Below are positions 29,590 through 39,023 of a DNA stretch of 41,435 nucleotides, in pieces. Under the pieces are notes generated by a model that saw only the letters and a list, made by a program, of their open reading frames with translations, made no database searches and had not been told where the DNA came from. The stretch comes from an uncultured Thiocystis sp. Lineage in GTDB: Bacteria; Pseudomonadota; Gammaproteobacteria; Chromatiales; Chromatiaceae. Where the stretch lies: positions 1 through 41,435 of the forward strand of contig NZ_CAIPNF010000174.1 in NCBI RefSeq assembly GCF_903866365.1. Reading direction: 5' to 3'. Position 1 is the stretch's first letter; the number at the start of each line of letters is the position of its first letter. The position numbers and the translations under genes were made by a program.

Positions 29590-32500
29590 ATGGGAGCATC
29601 GCCGCGCATGGCCAGCACGGACAACTTCAAGCCGCTGTTCAACCGGCGACTCCTGGACGAAGCGCAACGCGGTTTCACGCCCGCCCTCGACACGGAGCAG
29701 CGTCAGATCGCCGCGAGCTGGGCCGCAAGCGCCGGCACGGGCGCGCTGCTCGGTCAGAAGGAAAAGCCGCTCCAGGGTCAATTCCTGAGCCAGGTCATCG
29801 ACCGCCTGCTCGGCTATCGGCAGATCGTCGGCGCCGACGGGCTGCACCATCTCGAACCCGAAACCAGTTCCAAGGCGGTCAAGGGCTATCGTCCGCCGGA
29901 TGCCCGACTCGGCTGGTACGGCGCCGGTGCGAGCGCGGGCGCGCGCATCGAGCGCACCCGCGCCGTGCTGGAGCTGAAATCCCCCGGCGCCGATCTGGAC
30001 GCCCGGCAGGCGGCGGGCTATGGTCGGCTCACTCCGGTCGAGCAGGCGTTCGGCTATGCCGCCAGGGTCGACGGCTGCCGCTGGGTGCTGGTCGGCAACT
30101 TCATCGAGCTGCGTCTTTATCGCACCGATCGCGGCCAGGGCTATTGCCAGCGTTTCGACCTCGGCGCGCTCGCCGATCCCGAGCATCTGCGCACCTTCCT
30201 GTTCCTGCTCGGCCGCGAAAACCTATTCGGAACCACGCCGGACAGCGAGAGCGCGGTCGAGCGTCTGGCCACCCACACCCATGTCGAAGAGGAGCGCATC
30301 GGCAAGGCGTTTTATGTCGTCTATCGCGATCTGCGCCTCGATCTCTTCGATCAGTTACGCCGCGACAACCCGCCGCCCGTCGACCGGGAGACGGATGCGC
30401 ATGGCGTCCGTCTCCTGGAGCTGACCCAAAAGATCCTCGATCGCTGTCTCTTCATCTGCGTCTGCGAGGACACCGGACTCTTGCCGCCCAAGGTGCTCCA
30501 GCAGGCGCTCGGCACCAAAAGCGAGGGCTTCGTCCCGGTCTCGCGCTGGCAGCAGTTGTGCGGACTCTTCCGCGCCGTCGACCAGGGTCATCCGCCCCTG
30601 CGCATCAACGCCTACAACGGCGGTCTGTTCGCCGCGGATCCCGCGCTCGACGCCCTGCGGGTGGCCGACGCGGGTCTGGATGGCATCGCGGCCCTGGCCG
30701 GTTACGACTTCGAGACCGATCTCAACGTCAACATTCTCGGGCATATCTTCGAGCAGTCGATCAGCGACCTGGAGTCGTTGCGCGCCGAGATCCGCGGCGA
30801 GAACGTGGACCGGCAGCGCTCGCGGCGCAAGCGCGACGGCATCTTCTACACCCCCGAGCCGATCACCCGCTTCATGGTGTCGCGCACCATCGGCGGCTGG
30901 CTCGCCGAGCGTCACGCCGAGATCGAGACCCGTCACCGCACCGGCAAGCCCGGCCCGCTGTCGAACGAGACCCGCCTGAAGGTCTGGATCGATCTGCTTG
31001 AAGTACTGGGCCGGATCAAGGTGCTGGATCTGGCGTGCGGCTCCGGGGCCTTCCTGGTCGCCGCCTTCGATTTTCTGATCGGCGAATACGAGCGGGTCAA
31101 CCGCGCCATCGCCGAACTGCAAGGGACGCCCGCGCAGTTGGGGCTGTTCGACCTGAACCGCCAGATCCTGCAAGACAACCTCTTCGGCGTGGACCTCAAC
31201 CCCGAATCGGTCGAGATCACCAAACTCAGCCTCTGGCTCAAGACCGCGCGCCAGGACAAGCCGCTCAACAACCTCGACGCCAACATCCGCTGCGGCAATT
31301 CGCTGGTGGAGCCGCCGCCGACGGATGCCCCGCCGGCCCTCGTCGACGCCTTCGCCAAGCTGCCGGCGGATACCCGCGCCTTCGACTGGCACGCCGCCTT
31401 TCCCAAGGTCATGGCCCAAGGCGGCTTCGACATCGTCGTCGGCAATCCGCCTTACGTGCGCCAGGAATCGCTCGGCCCGCTCAAGCCCTATCTGGCCGCG
31501 CGTTACGCCAGCTATCACGGGGTCGCCGACCTCTATGTCTATTTCTACGAGCGCGGCCTGGAACTGCTCGCCCCCCAGGGCAAACTGAGCGACATCGTCA
31601 CCAACAAATGGCTGCGCGCCGGCTATGGCGAGCCGCTGCGCCGACTGTTCGCCGAACGCGCCGAGATCGAGGAGATCCTGGACTTCGGCCACGCGCCCAT
31701 CTTCGAGGATGCCGACACCTTTCCCTGCATCCTGATCGCCCGCCACCGCTCCCCCGAGCCCGCGTCGGAGCCATGCGTGGTGCGGGTCTGCCCGGTCCCG
31801 CGCGACCGTTCGGCCGAGCTGTCGCTGGACAACTATGTCCACGAGCACGGCTACCCGGTGCCCTGGTCGCGCTACGGCGCCGAACCCTGGAGCCTGGAGC
31901 CGCCCGAGGTCGAGACCCTGATGGGCCGGCTGCGCGAGCGCGGGGTGCCGCTGGCCGAGTTCGTTGGAGTCAAACCGTACCGAGGTGTTTTGACCGGATT
32001 CAACGAAGCCTTTTTGATCGACGAGGCGACCCGCGCCGAGTTGATCCGCGACGATCCGGGCTGCGCGGAGGTCATCAAACCCTATCTGCGGGGTCAGGAC
32101 ATCGGGCGCTGGGTGCCGGATTGGCAGGGGTTGTGGATGATCTTTGCGCGTCGTGGTTTTGAGATCGATGCCTATCCGTCGATCCGGGCGCATCTGGAAC
32201 GCTTCCGCGAGCGACTTGAGCCAAGGCCGGGCGATTGGGACGCGGCCAAGGATGGTGACTGGTCTGGAAGGAAGCCGGGCCGCTATGCTTGGTACGAGAT
32301 TCAGGACAGCGTCGAGTATTGGGAGCAGTTCGAGCGACCGAAGATCGTCCACACCGACATTGCCTGGCGCCCTCAGTTCGCTTACTCAGCAGAGCCGCTT
32401 TATTTCCTCAACACCTGCTATATCTGGGGAACATCAGACCTTTACGCTCTCGCCGTCATGAACTCCCCGGTGATGTGGGCCTATATGTGGCGTCACGCTC

Positions 32501-32976
32501 AACACGGCAAGGATGAAGCGCTGCGTCTGTTCAACTCTTTCACGACGACCCTCCCAATCGCCGACCCGCCCCCCGCGCTTCGCCGCGAGGTCGAGGAGCA
32601 CGCCGCCGCCGCCCTGGAGCTGACGCGCGTCACCCAGCAGGAATCCCGCGAACTGCTGACCTGGCTGCGTCTGGAACTCGGCGTCGACAAGCCCGGTCAG
32701 CGTCTGGAGACCTTCGCCGACCTGACCGGCGAGGCGTTCGCCGCCGAGGTGCGTAAACGCCGCCCGAGGGGTGCGCCCCGCCTTACTCCCAAGACCCTGA
32801 CCGAGCTGACCGACACCCATCGCCGCTACGCCACCGCCGAACAGGCACGCGCCGCCCGGCTCCGCGCCCTGGAGCGGCGGATGTCCGATCTGATCATCCA
32901 GGCGTATCAACTCACCGACGCGGAGATCGACCTGCTGTGGCGCACCGCCCCGCCGCGGATGCCGGGCGCGCGATGA
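29590..32976 (+). CDS. Type IIG-like restriction-modification protein (Eco57I-class DNA methyltransferase with N-terminal nuclease)
   Basis: 1128 residues. The N-terminal part has a nuclease-like AVLELKSPGADLD (residues 125-137; Glu128 and Lys130 fit a PD-(D/E)XK E-x-K). A helical region follows, then RDGIFYTPEPITRFMV and the amino-methyltransferase core: SAM motif I VLDLACGSGAFLVAA (from about 478), DNLFGVDLNPESVEITKLSLWL, and catalytic motif IV IVVGNPPYVRQE (NPPY at 619-622), typical of N6-adenine methylation. The C-terminal third holds the presumed target-recognition region (KPYLRGQDIGRW, KIVHTDIAWRPQF) and a coiled-coil end. Cutting and methylation in one chain would need no separate specificity subunit. 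ATG 29608 is an alternative start. It is followed with an ATGA overlap by a small gene. Confidence 0.88.
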   Translation: MGASPRMASTDNFKPLFNRRLLDEAQRGFTPALDTEQRQIAASWAASAGTGALLGQKEKPLQGQFLSQVIDRLLGYRQIVGADGLHHLEPETSSKAVKGYRPPDARLGWYGAGASAGARIERTRAVLELKSPGADLDARQAAGYGRLTPVEQAFGYAARVDGCRWVLVGNFIELRLYRTDRGQGYCQRFDLGALADPEHLRTFLFLLGRENLFGTTPDSESAVERLATHTHVEEERIGKAFYVVYRDLRLDLFDQLRRDNPPPVDRETDAHGVRLLELTQKILDRCLFICVCEDTGLLPPKVLQQALGTKSEGFVPVSRWQQLCGLFRAVDQGHPPLRINAYNGGLFAADPALDALRVADAGLDGIAALAGYDFETDLNVNILGHIFEQSISDLESLRAEIRGENVDRQRSRRKRDGIFYTPEPITRFMVSRTIGGWLAERHAEIETRHRTGKPGPLSNETRLKVWIDLLEVLGRIKVLDLACGSGAFLVAAFDFLIGEYERVNRAIAELQGTPAQLGLFDLNRQILQDNLFGVDLNPESVEITKLSLWLKTARQDKPLNNLDANIRCGNSLVEPPPTDAPPALVDAFAKLPADTRAFDWHAAFPKVMAQGGFDIVVGNPPYVRQESLGPLKPYLAARYASYHGVADLYVYFYERGLELLAPQGKLSDIVTNKWLRAGYGEPLRRLFAERAEIEEILDFGHAPIFEDADTFPCILIARHRSPEPASEPCVVRVCPVPRDRSAELSLDNYVHEHGYPVPWSRYGAEPWSLEPPEVETLMGRLRERGVPLAEFVGVKPYRGVLTGFNEAFLIDEATRAELIRDDPGCAEVIKPYLRGQDIGRWVPDWQGLWMIFARRGFEIDAYPSIRAHLERFRERLEPRPGDWDAAKDGDWSGRKPGRYAWYEIQDSVEYWEQFERPKIVHTDIAWRPQFAYSAEPLYFLNTCYIWGTSDLYALAVMNSPVMWAYMWRHAQHGKDEALRLFNSFTTTLPIADPPPALRREVEEHAAAALELTRVTQQESRELLTWLRLELGVDKPGQRLETFADLTGEAFAAEVRKRRPRGAPRLTPKTLTELTDTHRRYATAEQARAARLRALERRMSDLIIQAYQLTDAEIDLLWRTAPPRMPGAR

Positions 32977-33443
32977 GCGAGGAGCGACAGCCAGAGCGCC
33001 AGGCGGCGCGCGCGGCCTTGATCCAGGCGCGCGAGAATCCGCGATGGCCAATCAACAACATGAACCGCAACAAAAAAGAAACCGAGAAACTGCTGACTCT
33101 GCTTGATCCTCACCAGCAAGTCCAAGAGGTCGCCGATTTTATACAGCGAGTGCGAAAGGCTCCCGCCAGTGTCGACAGCCGTCAACTACACTATATGAGG
33201 AAGCGATATCTTGATGGCGTCGCGTTGCGCGATATGGATGACATGGACGCGCTCTATGGTCGGATTTTGAGCGATCCGGATGCGCAGGTTTATCGTCAAG
33301 CGGGCCGGCGGTATCAAGTCCGCTCGCCGCGCGAAGGCTGGATTGCGGTCTATGATCCTGACGGGACGCGGATCAGCCTCTACCATGACCTGGATGACGA
33401 CTTTGGAGATGCATTATGGACATTAAGCGATCTGATCCGCTAA
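32973..33443 (+). CDS. Uncharacterised protein coupled to the RM gene
   Basis: 156 residues, not recognised. The start overlaps the RM stop as ATGA, so translation is coupled; ATG 33060 (MNRNKKETEK) is an alternative. The N-terminal 30 residues are Arg/Ala-rich and charged. The middle is helical (KLLTLLDPHQQVQEVADFIQRV). The C-terminal part, GRRYQVRSPREGWIAVYDPDG and TRISLYHDL, looks like a compact beta-rich domain of the sort seen in small toxins or nucleases, but I cannot name a family. It overlaps the next gene by 28 bases. Confidence 0.7.
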   Translation: MSEERQPERQAARAALIQARENPRWPINNMNRNKKETEKLLTLLDPHQQVQEVADFIQRVRKAPASVDSRQLHYMRKRYLDGVALRDMDDMDALYGRILSDPDAQVYRQAGRRYQVRSPREGWIAVYDPDGTRISLYHDLDDDFGDALWTLSDLIR

Positions 33444-33754
33444 AGCGCTATGAAGAATACGCCTTTTTTCAGTTCTCAATGGATGGGGAGGGGCGTGGAA
33501 TGCGTCAGGCGCGCGCGGCGCTTGCCCCGTCGCTCGCGCAGTCCCAGGAAGTGCGAGACCTCGATGAAATTGTCATCGAAGCGGTTCAAGTCAACGACTA
33601 CATCGATCCAGTGCTCCTGGAAGACGACCCATCGCAGCCGCTCGATCATTGGTGGTGGCACCTCGGCAAGCTGCGCCACCGGACCTATCCCGCCCATCTG
33701 CTCCCCGAGCATCTGCGGGCCGTTTATGAGCAGGCGGCGGACGAGGCTGCCTGA
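33416..33754 (+). CDS. Small acidic uncharacterised protein
   Basis: 112 residues, not recognised. GGAG stands 8 bases before ATG 33416, which lies inside the end of the previous gene in another frame. The sequence is acidic in the middle (VRDLDEIVIEAVQVNDYIDPVLLEDD) and has a WWW run in DHWWWHLGKLRHRTYP, then a helical end. The tight overlap and acidic character would suit an antitoxin- or immunity-like partner of the preceding protein, but this is inference only. Confidence 0.65.
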   Translation: MDIKRSDPLKRYEEYAFFQFSMDGEGRGMRQARAALAPSLAQSQEVRDLDEIVIEAVQVNDYIDPVLLEDDPSQPLDHWWWHLGKLRHRTYPAHLLPEHLRAVYEQAADEAA

Positions 33755-33827
33755 TTCGCTGGGCAATCCGATCGCGCCACCACGGTCGTCTCGGATTTGA
33801 ACGAGAGGGCGGACATCCGACAGGCAC

Positions 33828-34151
33828 ATGGAAACGATCTTTGACCACGACCCGACACCCGAGGAGCTGCGGTATCTGGCTGAACCAGACGCCGAGGCGT
33901 ATCGGGCGGACATCACCGAAGATGAGGCTTTGGAGCAGCTTTGCCTGCTGTTTGCCATGCGTGGCGATGCCGAGCGATCAGCAGCCTACAAGCGGCGAAT
34001 CTCCGACCGGGCTTACGTCTTTTTCAATTTTGACTGGGATGCGTTGATCCCACCGGACCCGGATCAACCGATCTTTCCGCACTTTCCGAAGCGACGGAAG
34101 GCCACCAAGCCGACCAAGCGGCCCAAGACCTCCAAGCGGTCGCGCCGATAG
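33828..34151 (+). CDS. Small uncharacterised protein with basic tail
   Basis: 107 residues, not recognised. The first two thirds are acidic (METIFDHDPTPEELRYLAEPDAEAYRADITEDEALEQL, given here only as an outline of its acidic helices), then FFNFDWDALIPPDPD, and then a strongly basic Lys/Arg/Thr/Pro tail (about residues 85-107) that could bind nucleic acid. It lies 73 bases after the previous gene and ends 5 bases before a shared terminator, so it is probably the last gene of the RM transcript. Confidence 0.6.
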   Translation: METIFDHDPTPEELRYLAEPDAEAYRADITEDEALEQLCLLFAMRGDAERSAAYKRRISDRAYVFFNFDWDALIPPDPDQPIFPHFPKRRKATKPTKRPKTSKRSRR

Positions 34152-34156
34152 AACCC

Positions 34157-34184
34157 GATAAGGGATGGCGGCGAATCCCTTATC
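34157..34184. terminator. Bidirectional terminator shared by convergent small genes
   Basis: GATAAGGGA (34157-34165) pairs perfectly with TCCCTTATC (34176-34184) around a 10-base loop, followed rightward by a pyrimidine-rich TTCCTC. Its right arm contains the stop codon (34180-34182) of the minus-strand gene, which supports that gene being real. Confidence 0.7.
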
Positions 34185-34464
34185 TTCCTCGCCTTCCCGC
34201 CTTAAAGCGCGTGGCAATCTCCTGCTTACTCTTCCTCAGCAATGCGATCTCGGATTCTGTCAGCATCCGGGGAGCGCTCAAGGTGCGAGCCTCCGATTGA
34301 GTAAGGCAGTCGAAGCCGTCACCGAATCGGTCTCGCCACCAGTCTTCAAGTGCTTGTCCATGTTTCGCCCTCAGTGCCGCGAGCTGTTGCGCGGTTGGCT
34401 CCAGAACAGACGAATAGGGTTTGCCGGTCAGAACCGTCGCGCCGATGACCGTTCCGCCGTTCAT
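34180..34464 (-). CDS. Small uncharacterised protein
   Basis: 94 residues, MNGGTVIGATVLTG at the start, then EPTAQQLAALRAKHGQALEDWW and a Lys/Arg-rich C-terminus (ALLRKSKQEIATRFKAGRRGR). No family recognised. AAAGG lies about 9 bases before the ATG, and the stop is embedded in the terminator hairpin shared with the RM-linked small genes. It is divergent from the flagellin gene. It may be a remnant or a partner of the island. Confidence 0.55.
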   Translation of the reverse strand: MNGGTVIGATVLTGKPYSSVLEPTAQQLAALRAKHGQALEDWWRDRFGDGFDCLTQSEARTLSAPRMLTESEIALLRKSKQEIATRFKAGRRGR

Positions 34465-34590
34465 TTCGATATGGCCTTTCAGATTCGCCAGCGTTCCGCT
34501 CTACGATTCCGCCCAAAATACCCTAAACCGTCGCAAGCACCGGTATCCATACTCTCACGCAGACGAAATTTGGAATTGGGACCGGTCGCC

Positions 34591-34619
34591 GGTACGTATC
34601 GCGTACCATTCTCTATACT
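34591..34619 (+). promoter_or_regulatory. Candidate flagellin promoter region
   Basis: TATACT at 34614-34619 is 34 bases before the flagellin ATG. Upstream an inverted repeat GGTACG (34591-34596) / CGTACC (34602-34607) occupies the -35 area. I see neither a sigma28 (TAAA...GCCGATAA) nor a sigma54 (-24 GG/-12 GC) element, which flagellin genes normally use. The rest of the 34465-34653 gap is unremarkable. Confidence 0.3.
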
Positions 34620-34653
34620 GTTTCACATCCAGCACACAACAGAGGTGACCGCG

Positions 34654-35472
34654 ATGGTGGGAATCAACAATCAGATGGCGCTGGGCGCGCAGAGCCTCCT
34701 CAACCGAAGTCAGGGTACCCTGGAGACGACGCAGGAACGCCTGGCTTCCGGCAAGCGGGTCAACAGCGCCGCCGACGATGCCGCCGGATTGGCGCTCATC
34801 TCGCAGTTCGCCGCCCAACTGACCGGAGATACGCAGGGGGTTCGCAATCTCAGCGACGGGATTTCGATGGTGCAGACGGCGGAAGCCGGGGTCAGCCAAA
34901 TCAGCGACGCCGTGCAGCGGATCCGCGATCTGAGCCTCCAGGGCATGAACGGCACGCTCTCCGACTCGGATCGCGCCGCCCTTCAGACCGAGGCCAGCGC
35001 GTTGCAGGAGCAGATCGCCCAGGACATCGAAGGCACCGCGTTCAATGGGGTTCAGTTACTCACGCAGGAAGGTGAGGTGACGCTCCAGGCCAGCGCCAAG
35101 GCGAACGATTCCATGACCGTGAACACCCGTGACCTTCAGGGGCAGATGAAGACTTTTGGTCTCGACAGCATCGACCTTTCCACCGCCGCCGGCGCCGCCA
35201 GCGCACTCAAGGTGCTGGACCAGAGCAGCGACTATCTCAGCGGGATACAGGGAGAGTTGGGCGCCGCCCAGAACCGCTTCGACGCCAGCATTCGCAATTT
35301 GGAGCAGGGCAACGTCAACACGGCGGCGGCCCGGAGCCGCATCCAGGACACCGACTACGCGCGCGCGACGGCGGAGCAGAGCCGCAACCTTATCCTGAGC
35401 CAGGCGAACATGGCCATGCTCGGCCAGGCCAACAACATCTCCTCTCAGTTCGTCTCGCAGTTACTGGCTTGA
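34654..35472 (+). CDS. fliC: Flagellin (short form)
   Basis: 272 residues. The N-terminal D0/D1 region is VGINNQMALGAQSLLNRSQGTLETTQERLASGKRVNSAADDAAGLAL, and VQRIRDLSLQGMNGTLSDSDRAALQTE is typical D1. The C-terminal D1/D0 is ARSRIQDTDYARATAEQSRNLILSQANMAMLGQANNISSQFVSQLL. The variable surface domains D2/D3 are almost entirely missing, giving a minimal flagellin. AGAGGTG stands 7 bases before ATG 34654; the long upstream frame to 34165 has no homology. No fliD, flaG, fliS or other flagellar genes are adjacent, so it is an orphan copy here. Confidence 0.93.
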   Translation: MVGINNQMALGAQSLLNRSQGTLETTQERLASGKRVNSAADDAAGLALISQFAAQLTGDTQGVRNLSDGISMVQTAEAGVSQISDAVQRIRDLSLQGMNGTLSDSDRAALQTEASALQEQIAQDIEGTAFNGVQLLTQEGEVTLQASAKANDSMTVNTRDLQGQMKTFGLDSIDLSTAAGAASALKVLDQSSDYLSGIQGELGAAQNRFDASIRNLEQGNVNTAAARSRIQDTDYARATAEQSRNLILSQANMAMLGQANNISSQFVSQLLA

Positions 35473-35528
35473 TGCCGCTTCGGGCTTTCGCCCGGAGACT
35501 CCGTCGACCGGGGCTTGATCTCCCAAAC

Positions 35529-35552
35529 CGACCTGGGTCCAAGCCCAGGTCG
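35529..35552. terminator. Hairpin between convergent flagellin and radC genes
   Basis: CGACCTGGG (35529-35537) pairs perfectly with CCCAGGTCG (35544-35552) around TCCAAG, 57 bases after the flagellin stop and 50 before the end of radC. No strong T-tract follows, only ATGGTTCTAT. A bidirectional terminator is the simplest reading. Confidence 0.55.
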
Positions 35553-35601
35553 ATGGTTCTATGCCGCGCCATGAATCCCGCGGAGCGTTGGTGCGGGGGG
35601 A

Positions 35602-36276
35602 TCACAACAACCCCCGCTCGGCGAACGAGACGCCGTCGCCATCCCCGACGATGACGTGATCGAGTACCCGTACCTCGAACAGATCGAGCGCAGCCTTGAG
35701 CCGTTGCGTGATGCGCAGGTCCGCCTGACTGGGCTCGGCGACACCGGAGGGGTGATTGTGCGCGAAGATCACGGCGGCGGCGTTGGTCTCCAGCACCCGC
35801 CGCACGACCTCGCGCGGATGCACGCTCGCGCCGTCGATGGTGCCGCGAAACAGCTCCTCGAAACAGATGATGCGATGGCGGTTGTCGAGAAAAAGGCAGG
35901 CGAAGATCTCGTGCGGCGAGCCATAGAGCCGCATCTTCAGATAGTCGCGGGTGGCCTCCGGGCTGGTCAGCACATCCTGGTCGTTGATGCGCGTCATGAG
36001 ATACCGGCGGCTGAGTTCGAGCACGGCCTGCAATTGGGCGAATTTGGCCGCGCCGAGCCCTTTGCCCTCGCAGAAACGCCGTTGATCGGCGGCCAGCAGC
36101 CCGGCGAGGCCGCTGAACTCCTGTAGAAGATCGCGGGCCAGATCCACCGCGCTCTTGCCGGGGATTCCGGTCCGCAGAAAGATCGCCAGCAGTTCGGCGT
36201 CGGAGAGTGCCGCGGCGCCCCGTTCCAAGAGTTTTTCCCGCGGCCGCTCGCCTTCCGGCCAGTCCTTGATTGCCAT
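35602..36276 (-). CDS. radC: RadC family JAB1/MPN-domain protein
   Basis: 224 residues. The N-terminal helix-hairpin-helix-like part ([32 protein letters not shown]) is followed by the JAMM metal site: the Glu of [15 protein letters not shown] with both His, and the Asp in SQADLRIT. The family was once linked to DNA repair; its biochemical role remains unclear. AAGGAG stands 6 bases before ATG 36276, chosen over the longer form to 36309. It is divergent from coaBC, and the 59 bases between them must hold both promoters (a TACACTT-like sequence at 36290-36297 reads towards coaBC). Confidence 0.94.
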   Translation of the reverse strand: MAIKDWPEGERPREKLLERGAAALSDAELLAIFLRTGIPGKSAVDLARDLLQEFSGLAGLLAADQRRFCEGKGLGAAKFAQLQAVLELSRRYLMTRINDQDVLTSPEATRDYLKMRLYGSPHEIFACLFLDNRHRIICFEELFRGTIDGASVHPREVVRRVLETNAAAVIFAHNHPSGVAEPSQADLRITQRLKAALDLFEVRVLDHVIVGDGDGVSFAERGLL

Positions 36277-36335
36277 GCATTCTCCTTCGGCTACACTTGC
36301 GCCTTTCATGTCAGCCTAGAATACACGAAACGCCA

Positions 36336-37547
36336 ATGGATCAACACCAGGATTCGCGGTTGCTCCTCGGGATCGGCGGCGGCATCTCCGCCTATAAGTC
36401 CGTGGATCTCGTGCGCCGTCTGAAGGAGCGCGGTTTCGATGTCCGCGTGGTCATGACGCAGGCGGCGACCGCCCTCGTCACGCCGCTGACGTTTCAGGCC
36501 GTCTCCGGCCATCCGGTCCGCACCACGCTGCTCGACCCCACCGCCGAGGCGGGCATGAGTCATATCGAACTGGCGCGTTGGGCGGACTGGCTGCTGATCG
36601 CGCCCGCCACCGCCGATCTCATGGCGCGCCTGGCCGCCGGCATCGCCGACGATCTCCTGACGACCCTGGCCCTGGCCACCGAGGCGCCGTTGTGTCTGGC
36701 GCCCGCCATGAATCAGCACATGTGGCGCCATCCGGCGACGCGGGAGAATCTGGAGGTTCTGCGCGAGCGCGGGGCGCGCATCCTGGGGCCGGCCGAGGGC
36801 GATCAGGCGTGCGGCGACGTGGGGCCGGGGCGCATGCTGGAGCCCATGGAGATTGCCGAGGCGATGCGTCCGTTGGCCGAGCGTCTGCTGGCGGGGACGC
36901 GGGTGCTGCTGACCGCCGGACCGACCCGCGAGCCGCTCGATCCGGTGCGCTATCTGGGCAATCGCAGTTCGGGCCGCATGGGTTATGCGCTGGCGTCGGC
37001 CCTGAGCCATCTGGGCGCCCAAGTCGTGCTGGTCAGCGGACCGACCGCACTGCCCGCGCCGAACGTCGCCGAGTCGACCCAGGTCGAAACGGCGCTGGAG
37101 ATGCGGGCGGCGGTCATGGAACAGGTCGCGTCCTGCGATCTCTTCGTGGCAACCGCGGCGGTCGCGGATTATCGGCCCGCCGAGCCGACCGACCGGAAGA
37201 TCAAGAAGGATGCCGAGGCGTTGACGCTGCGTCTGGTGCGCAATCCGGATATCCTCGCCGAGGTCGCGGCCTTGACGCCGCCGCCCTTCACCGTCGGCTT
37301 CGCGGCCGAGACCGACGAGGTCGAGCGGCATGCGCTCGCCAAGCGGACAGCCAAGGGGCTGGATATGATCGCCGCCAATCGGGTCGGCGGCGAGCGGGGC
37401 GGATTCGAGCGCGACGAGAACGCGCTGACGGTGTTCTGGGACGGCGGGCGCCGCGAGCTGCCGATGATGAGCAAGACCCGGCTCGCGCGGGAGCTGGCCG
37501 CACTGATCGCCGAACGGTATCTGGAGCGCCATGTTGCATCGACTTGA
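36336..37547 (+). CDS. coaBC: Bifunctional phosphopantothenoylcysteine decarboxylase / phosphopantothenate-cysteine ligase
   Basis: 403 residues, two steps of coenzyme A synthesis. The CoaC flavoprotein domain (about 1-185) has [30 protein letters not shown] with the catalytic His, and [10 protein letters not shown] (the PxMNxxMW motif). The CoaB domain has [48 protein letters not shown] and [12 protein letters not shown] 36336 matches the family start. The last 17 bases overlap dut, the common gammaproteobacterial coaBC-dut pair. Confidence 0.97.
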   Translation: MDQHQDSRLLLGIGGGISAYKSVDLVRRLKERGFDVRVVMTQAATALVTPLTFQAVSGHPVRTTLLDPTAEAGMSHIELARWADWLLIAPATADLMARLAAGIADDLLTTLALATEAPLCLAPAMNQHMWRHPATRENLEVLRERGARILGPAEGDQACGDVGPGRMLEPMEIAEAMRPLAERLLAGTRVLLTAGPTREPLDPVRYLGNRSSGRMGYALASALSHLGAQVVLVSGPTALPAPNVAESTQVETALEMRAAVMEQVASCDLFVATAAVADYRPAEPTDRKIKKDAEALTLRLVRNPDILAEVAALTPPPFTVGFAAETDEVERHALAKRTAKGLDMIAANRVGGERGGFERDENALTVFWDGGRRELPMMSKTRLARELAALIAERYLERHVAST

Positions 37548-37989
37548 GGTCAGAATTCTCGATCCGCGGCTGGGCCGCGAGTTCCCGCTGCCGCACTACG
37601 CGACCGAGGGCTCGGCCGGGCTCGATCTGCGGGCGATGCTGGAGACGCCGCTGGATCTGGCGCCAGGGGGTTGCGAACTGCTGCCGACCGGGTTGGCGGT
37701 GCATATCGCCGAACCGGATGTCGCCGGGATGATCCTGCCCCGCTCCGGGCTTGGGCATCGGCATGGCATCGTGCTCGGCAATCTGGTGGGCCTGATCGAC
37801 TCCGACTATCAGGGGCCGCTGCTGGTGTCCTGCTGGAACCGGAGCGACACGGCCTTTCGGATCGAGATCGGCGAACGGATCGCCCAATTGGTGCTGGTGC
37901 CGGTCCTGCGCGCCGATCTCGTGCTGGTCGATGAGTTCCAGTCATCGTCGCGCGGTAGCGGGGGGTTTGGGCATACCGGGAAGCGGTAG
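37531..37989 (+). CDS. dut: Deoxyuridine 5'-triphosphate nucleotidohydrolase
   Basis: 152 residues, a homotrimeric dUTPase. The five motifs are present: SAGLDLRA (1), ILPRSGLG (2), GLIDSDYQG with the catalytic-water Asp (3), GERIAQLV (4) and the C-terminal [10 protein letters not shown] (5) that closes over the active site. It starts inside the end of coaBC. It lowers dUTP and supplies dUMP for thymidylate synthesis. Confidence 0.97.
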   Translation: MLHRLEVRILDPRLGREFPLPHYATEGSAGLDLRAMLETPLDLAPGGCELLPTGLAVHIAEPDVAGMILPRSGLGHRHGIVLGNLVGLIDSDYQGPLLVSCWNRSDTAFRIEIGERIAQLVLVPVLRADLVLVDEFQSSSRGSGGFGHTGKR

Positions 37990-39009
<1,020 letters not shown>

Positions 39010-39023
39010 AAGAGGTTTTGACC

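Noticed and set aside
30355-32352. 665-codon minus-strand frame opposite the RM gene
   Set aside because: No motifs, and the plus-strand frame has nuclease and methyltransferase signatures throughout.
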